Assembly (NCBI GenBank): GCA_965208815.1
Contig: OZ242357.1
Location: 2,480,001 to 2,544,000 of the forward strand
Direction of reading: 5' to 3'
Length of the DNA stretch: 64,000 nt
Source of the DNA: Bin55 sp009840545
Lineage (GTDB): Bacteria > Pseudomonadota > Gammaproteobacteria > Pseudomonadales > Azotimanducaceae
Shown here: piece after piece, positions 60,915-64,000 of the stretch
Numbering within the stretch: position 1 is the first letter of the stretch
How the letters are laid out: each line of letters starts with the position of its first letter
The notes under the pieces: model-generated
Told to the model about the DNA's origin: nothing
The model's database searches: none
What the model saw: the letters and a program-made list of their open reading frames with translations, nothing else
Program-made: the position numbers and the translations under genes

Positions 60915-61769
60915 TTAGCCTTTTCCGTACGATTCCTCGAGTTCTTCTACAGAATACGCAAGAGGCGGACAGACGGGGTCACCAGCCAACGCTCCGCTAA
61001 CTCGTAGACTTGGATCGAATGCGTGACCCGGAACTACGTCGGAGTTCCACACTTCGCAGGCCCCTTGGAGACAGGTTAGCGAAGCGTAGCCCTGTCTGGT
61101 CAAAGCGAGATCGGTATTCAATTCTGGAGTGTAGTCATTTCTTACGTTTTCCACATGGACGTTTTTTGAAGTCACACGTCTTACAACTCCTTTGACAGAC
61201 CCAAATCTCGCAAGGCGAGCCCACATCAATCCCTTGAGCTGATCCATTGGCAGGCCGGGGACATTGATGTTGGTAACCGAACGGTCGGGACCTGCAAGTA
61301 TGGAGGGAATTAACTTGACTGCCATTTCAGCCGCAGATTCCCAGAACCAGCGAACCGCTCCTCCTAGACTTACAGCAAGCCCTTTCATTCCAAAGTTCTG
61401 AGCTGCGAGTGCAGCACCTACAGTCCCAGAGTGAACAACGGACCTACCTACGTTTAATCCAGCGTTTATTCCGGAGACTACTACTTCTGGTCGGCTACAA
61501 AAGGCTTCGTTGGAAGCGAGGAGCGAACACAACGCAGGTGGACCAGCTACTGCATACACGCCACCATCGAACGATTCGATCTTTTTCTCTCTGAAACGGA
61601 TCGGATTCGTTGCCGAGTATGAACCTAGGGACGTCCCAGTGCCTGATGCATCGTAATCTGGAGCGATTACCGTAACTTGATGCCCCTCACGCTCTAGAAA
61701 ACGGGCAAGTACATGAATGCCTGCAGAGTCAACCCCATCATCGTTGGTTACAACAATTCGACAGGTCAT
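60915..61769 (-). CDS. surE: 5'/3'-nucleotidase SurE
   Basis: SurE dephosphorylates nucleoside monophosphates and exopolyphosphates and helps stress survival. The protein begins RIVVTNDDGVDSAGIHVLAR (metal site DD), and has the anionic loop VIAPDYDASGTGTSLG, VVSGINAGLNVGRSVVHSGT and GAALAAQNFGMKGLAVSLG. The start at ATG 61769, after a GGAAG site, gives 284 residues; an in-frame start at 61808 lacks a good site. Usual partners pcm and rpoS are not adjacent. Confidence 0.93.
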   Translation of the reverse strand: MTCRIVVTNDDGVDSAGIHVLARFLEREGHQVTVIAPDYDASGTGTSLGSYSATNPIRFREKKIESFDGGVYAVAGPPALCSLLASNEAFCSRPEVVVSGINAGLNVGRSVVHSGTVGAALAAQNFGMKGLAVSLGGAVRWFWESAAEMAVKLIPSILAGPDRSVTNINVPGLPMDQLKGLMWARLARFGSVKGVVRRVTSKNVHVENVRNDYTPELNTDLALTRQGYASLTCLQGACEVWNSDVVPGHAFDPSLRVSGALAGDPVCPPLAYSVEELEESYGKG

Positions 61770-62045
61770 ACTTCCTTCAATCCTCAGATTCCCTCTCTCC
61801 CTCTCCACTCCGGTTCGGCTTTCCGTTTAGAAGCGTGAGCTACGCCAACTGATTCAGCCATAAACCGGTCGGAAGGAAGAAATGAACACATCGTTTCAGC
61901 CAAACAGTGATTTTAAGCTTGCCAACCTCATGTAACGTGCGGTTCGATTCTTGAGGTAGAACGTGCATCCATGAATGTTCACGTTCAGGCTAGTCGAGAG
62001 CATCGCTACCGAATTGTGTATCTTGTATGGGTTTAGCCTTTGCTT

Positions 62046-62696
62046 ATGTCCTTCTTCCTGAATCAATCACTATCTCAAACGGGTTGTTCGAAGCTCCGCG
62101 TCGACTTCGACAGAGACGGGTTTGTGGTCATCAAGAATTTTCTAAGTCCTGATGAAGTTGGAGAGCTGGTCACACAAACCGAGGCTTATTTGGACACCAT
62201 TGGCTACAAAGTCTCCATCGAATCCTCAGCAGAAAAGTCTTTTGGAGGAACCAAGAAAAACCTGCAACACGTCTCGCGATGGTTCGATCAGGAACTTCGA
62301 TCAGGCAAACCGTATCAGTTTGTCAAAAATCTCTTGGGCACCGAATTGAAACCAGCCACCGCCGCCTATTTCGAAAGAATTCCTGGAGAACAAGCAGGCA
62401 TCGAACCGCACTTCGATTCAATTGGTCACCGAAATTGGGGCGCAACTATCTGGATTGCGTTGGACTCCGCACGGATCAGTAATGGGTGCCTCTACTACGC
62501 CGCGGGAAGTCATCGGGTGGAATACCCAAACGAAGTCGGCATTGAGGACTTCGACAAGTCAGGCGACCACGCGACTGCTATCGAAATTGATCCCGGTGAT
62601 GCGGCTATTCATTCCAGTCGTACAGTGCATTGGTCCAATCCCAATCAATCACTAAACCGGAGAAGAGCAGTTTCGTTTTTCTACTGGAGCGTATGA
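62046..62696 (+). CDS. Short phytanoyl-CoA dioxygenase-like protein
   Basis: A 216-residue 2-oxoglutarate oxygenase-like protein. The start DFDRDGFVVIKNFLSPDEVG is family-typical, the iron site is HFDSIGH (H-x-D), with a second His in SSRTVHWSNPN and an Arg-rich end LNRRRAVSFFYW for 2-oxoglutarate. It is shorter than the 305-residue protein at 56223, so is a different subfamily. The gene lies 125 bases before the NfeD-like gene, same direction. The ATG at 62046 is preferred to TTG 62040. Confidence 0.82.
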   Translation: MSFFLNQSLSQTGCSKLRVDFDRDGFVVIKNFLSPDEVGELVTQTEAYLDTIGYKVSIESSAEKSFGGTKKNLQHVSRWFDQELRSGKPYQFVKNLLGTELKPATAAYFERIPGEQAGIEPHFDSIGHRNWGATIWIALDSARISNGCLYYAAGSHRVEYPNEVGIEDFDKSGDHATAIEIDPGDAAIHSSRTVHWSNPNQSLNRRRAVSFFYWSV

Positions 62697-62820
62697 CCCC
62701 CATAGCTGCATCAAGAATTGAAATGCGAGTCCTTGATCCACTAGGAGTTGCAACCGTAAACGGCGTATCATGTCCATTACTCAAGTGTTCGCAAGTTGGG
62801 ATTAAAGTAGGAATCTCTCC

Positions 62821-64000
62821 ATGAAGACACATCCTTCCTTCAAAATTGCTTCGACCTTCGTCTGTCTACTAACAATTCTCGCCTTCTCGAGCTTCAAGGT
62901 CAGTGCGCAAGAGGTGCGTGTCGTTGACATTAACGGAGCAATCGGTCCAGCCACTGCGGACTACTTCATTAGGGCATTGAAAGAAGCTGCCATAGACGAT
63001 GTAGAACTAGTGGTCATGAAGCTCGATACTCCAGGAGGGCTAGTGAGTTCCTTGCGGGACATGGTCAAAGAGATCTTGGCCTCGCCTGTGCCGGTTGCCG
63101 TCTACGTTGCACCGAACGGGGCTCGTGCAGCAAGTGCGGGAACATACTTGATGTATGCAAGCCACATCGCCGCAATGTCTCCTGTCACCAATATCGGATC
63201 TAGCACTCCAGTATCAATTGGAGGCGAAGGTGGGGGATTTCCTGCTCCAGGCGGTTTTGACGATCCTAGGAACTCCGATGAGCAAGGTGAGGAATCCGAA
63301 GAAACGCCTCCGAGTGATCCATCAGCGATGGATAAGAAAGTCGTCAATGATGCAGTCGCGTATATTCGAAGCCTCGCCGAACTTAGAGGACGCAACGCCG
63401 ATTGGGCTGAATTGACAGTACGAGAGGCCGCCAACCTGACTGCTTCAAAAGCATTGGAAATGAACGTCATCGAATACGTTGCGAACGACCTGCAAGAATT
63501 GCTTGAGGCGATAGACGGCACGACTATATCGAATGTTGATGGTGCTGATGTAACGCTTGAAACGGCTAACGCAACCGTTGTAGAAGTGGAAACGGATTGG
63601 CGCTATGAGTTCCTAAAGGTAATCACGGATCCCAATATTGCCTACTTGCTTCTGATAATTGGAATCAACGCCTTATTGTTCGAGTTCTACAGTCCTGGAC
63701 TCGGTGCTGGCGGCATAGTAGGCGTGATTTGCTTGTTGTTGGCAGCATATGCGTTGCAGATGTTGCCAGTGAGTTTTGCCGGACTTGCATTGCTTGTTGT
63801 AGGATTTGGTTTACTAGTTGCCGAGGTCTTTACACCAACCTACGGTGTGTTAGGGTTGGGTGGCGTCGTCGCATTCCTCGCTGGATCTCTGTTGCTGTTT
63901 GATACTGATGTCGAAGGATTCCGCGTGTCGATAGAAATTATTGTTGCGTTTGGGCTTGGCACCGTAGCACTGGTTTTCTTTGTCGGACGCAAGGCATATC
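62821..64000 (+). CDS. NfeD-type membrane serine protease (partial, right end cut)
   Basis: The frame covers 393 residues and runs open off the window. A signal peptide (ASTFVCLLTILAFSSFKVSA) leads to a ClpP-like serine protease domain: VVDINGAIGPATADYFIRAL, VVMKLDTPGGLVSSLRDMV and the active Ser in NGARAASAGTYLMYA, with IAAMSPVTNIGSSTPV after it. A Gly/Glu-rich insertion (residues about 130-165) and then membrane helices of the NfeD transmembrane part (YLLLIIGINALLFEFYS, IVGVICLLLAAYALQMLP, FAGLALLVVGFGLLVAEVF) follow. This fits NfeD1b, which works with SPFH/stomatin proteins; the partner would lie beyond the edge. The C-terminal OB domain is not visible. Confidence 0.9.
   Translation, partial: MKTHPSFKIASTFVCLLTILAFSSFKVSAQEVRVVDINGAIGPATADYFIRALKEAAIDDVELVVMKLDTPGGLVSSLRDMVKEILASPVPVAVYVAPNGARAASAGTYLMYASHIAAMSPVTNIGSSTPVSIGGEGGGFPAPGGFDDPRNSDEQGEESEETPPSDPSAMDKKVVNDAVAYIRSLAELRGRNADWAELTVREAANLTASKALEMNVIEYVANDLQELLEAIDGTTISNVDGADVTLETANATVVEVETDWRYEFLKVITDPNIAYLLLIIGINALLFEFYSPGLGAGGIVGVICLLLAAYALQMLPVSFAGLALLVVGFGLLVAEVFTPTYGVLGLGGVVAFLAGSLLLFDTDVEGFRVSIEIIVAFGLGTVALVFFVGRKAY

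Noticed and set aside
1..64000. CRISPR arrays, rRNA operons and insertion sequences with terminal repeats
   Set aside because: Reading both strands showed no regular spaced repeats, rRNA-like blocks or transposase genes.
1..64000. Complete reassignment of TAG to an amino acid
   Set aside because: Conserved genes such as tsaD, cca and lptD-region neighbours end at expected lengths with TAG or other stops, so TAG works as a normal terminator in at least these genes.

Overview
The window reads as a 64 kb stretch of chromosome from a Gram-negative bacterium, most probably an uncultivated, free-living or host-associated marine-type gammaproteobacterium. This is inferred from gene content only. 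The outer-membrane block lptD-surA-rsmA-apaH has the gammaproteobacterial order. lptD stands divergently to an amgK-murU peptidoglycan-recycling pair, coq7 marks ubiquinone synthesis, and phytanoyl-CoA dioxygenases, CoA-transferases and acyl-CoA enzymes are typical of marine heterotrophs. Base composition is moderate.

Layout. 1-4.1 kb: end of a CaiB-type CoA-transferase, an unrecognised small gene, a decayed gene of carboxypeptidase-regulatory-like domains, and an AAA/DUF4143 ATPase whose start lies inside a perfect 15-bp inverted repeat. 4.1-13.2 kb: housekeeping block tsaD (+), then cca, apaH, rsmA, surA, lptD (-), then amgK-murU (+). pdxA and apaG, usual members of this block elsewhere, are absent. 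13.3-22.4 kb: a PEP-synthase-like phosphotransferase, an OsmC-VOC fusion, a PEBP-family protein, a split glycosyltransferase, a lipase-like hydrolase, gph-rpe and a broken Yip1-family membrane gene. 22.6-31.45 kb: an accessory island with a cluster of small coupled unknown genes, a frameshifted serine recombinase, a XamI-like restriction endonuclease, its DNA methyltransferase and a YaaC-like protein, a ribbon-helix-helix regulator beside a PIN-domain protein, and a 5'-truncated tyrosine recombinase next to an inverted repeat. 31.4-36.4 kb: a frameshifted membrane-anchored protein, two secreted unknowns, a gene-poor stretch with strong hairpins, hicAB and small coiled-coil ORFs. 36.4-64 kb: a large lipoprotein joining a YVTN beta-propeller to a two-heme cytochrome c region, a phosphoesterase, coq7, prmA-purH-purD, a decarboxylating dehydrogenase, an acyltransferase, a sucrase/ferredoxin-like protein, a pair of unknown genes of which one has two Cys-bearing repeats, acyl-CoA metabolism, a cinA-like gene, a desaturase, an SDR lacking its Tyr/Lys pair, two phytanoyl-CoA-dioxygenase-like proteins, a radical SAM protein, a serine hydrolase/Gfo-Idh pair, surE and an NfeD-type protease cut by the window end.

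Themes. Many genes are interrupted by single frameshifts or in-frame stops. The in-frame stops where coding clearly continues are all TAG, and the restriction and methyltransferase genes are one open frame split by a single TAG. Either the genome or assembly is rich in decay or errors, or amber codons deserve a direct test here. No rRNA, tRNA or CRISPR array was recognised. All functional calls are by motif reading without database search.
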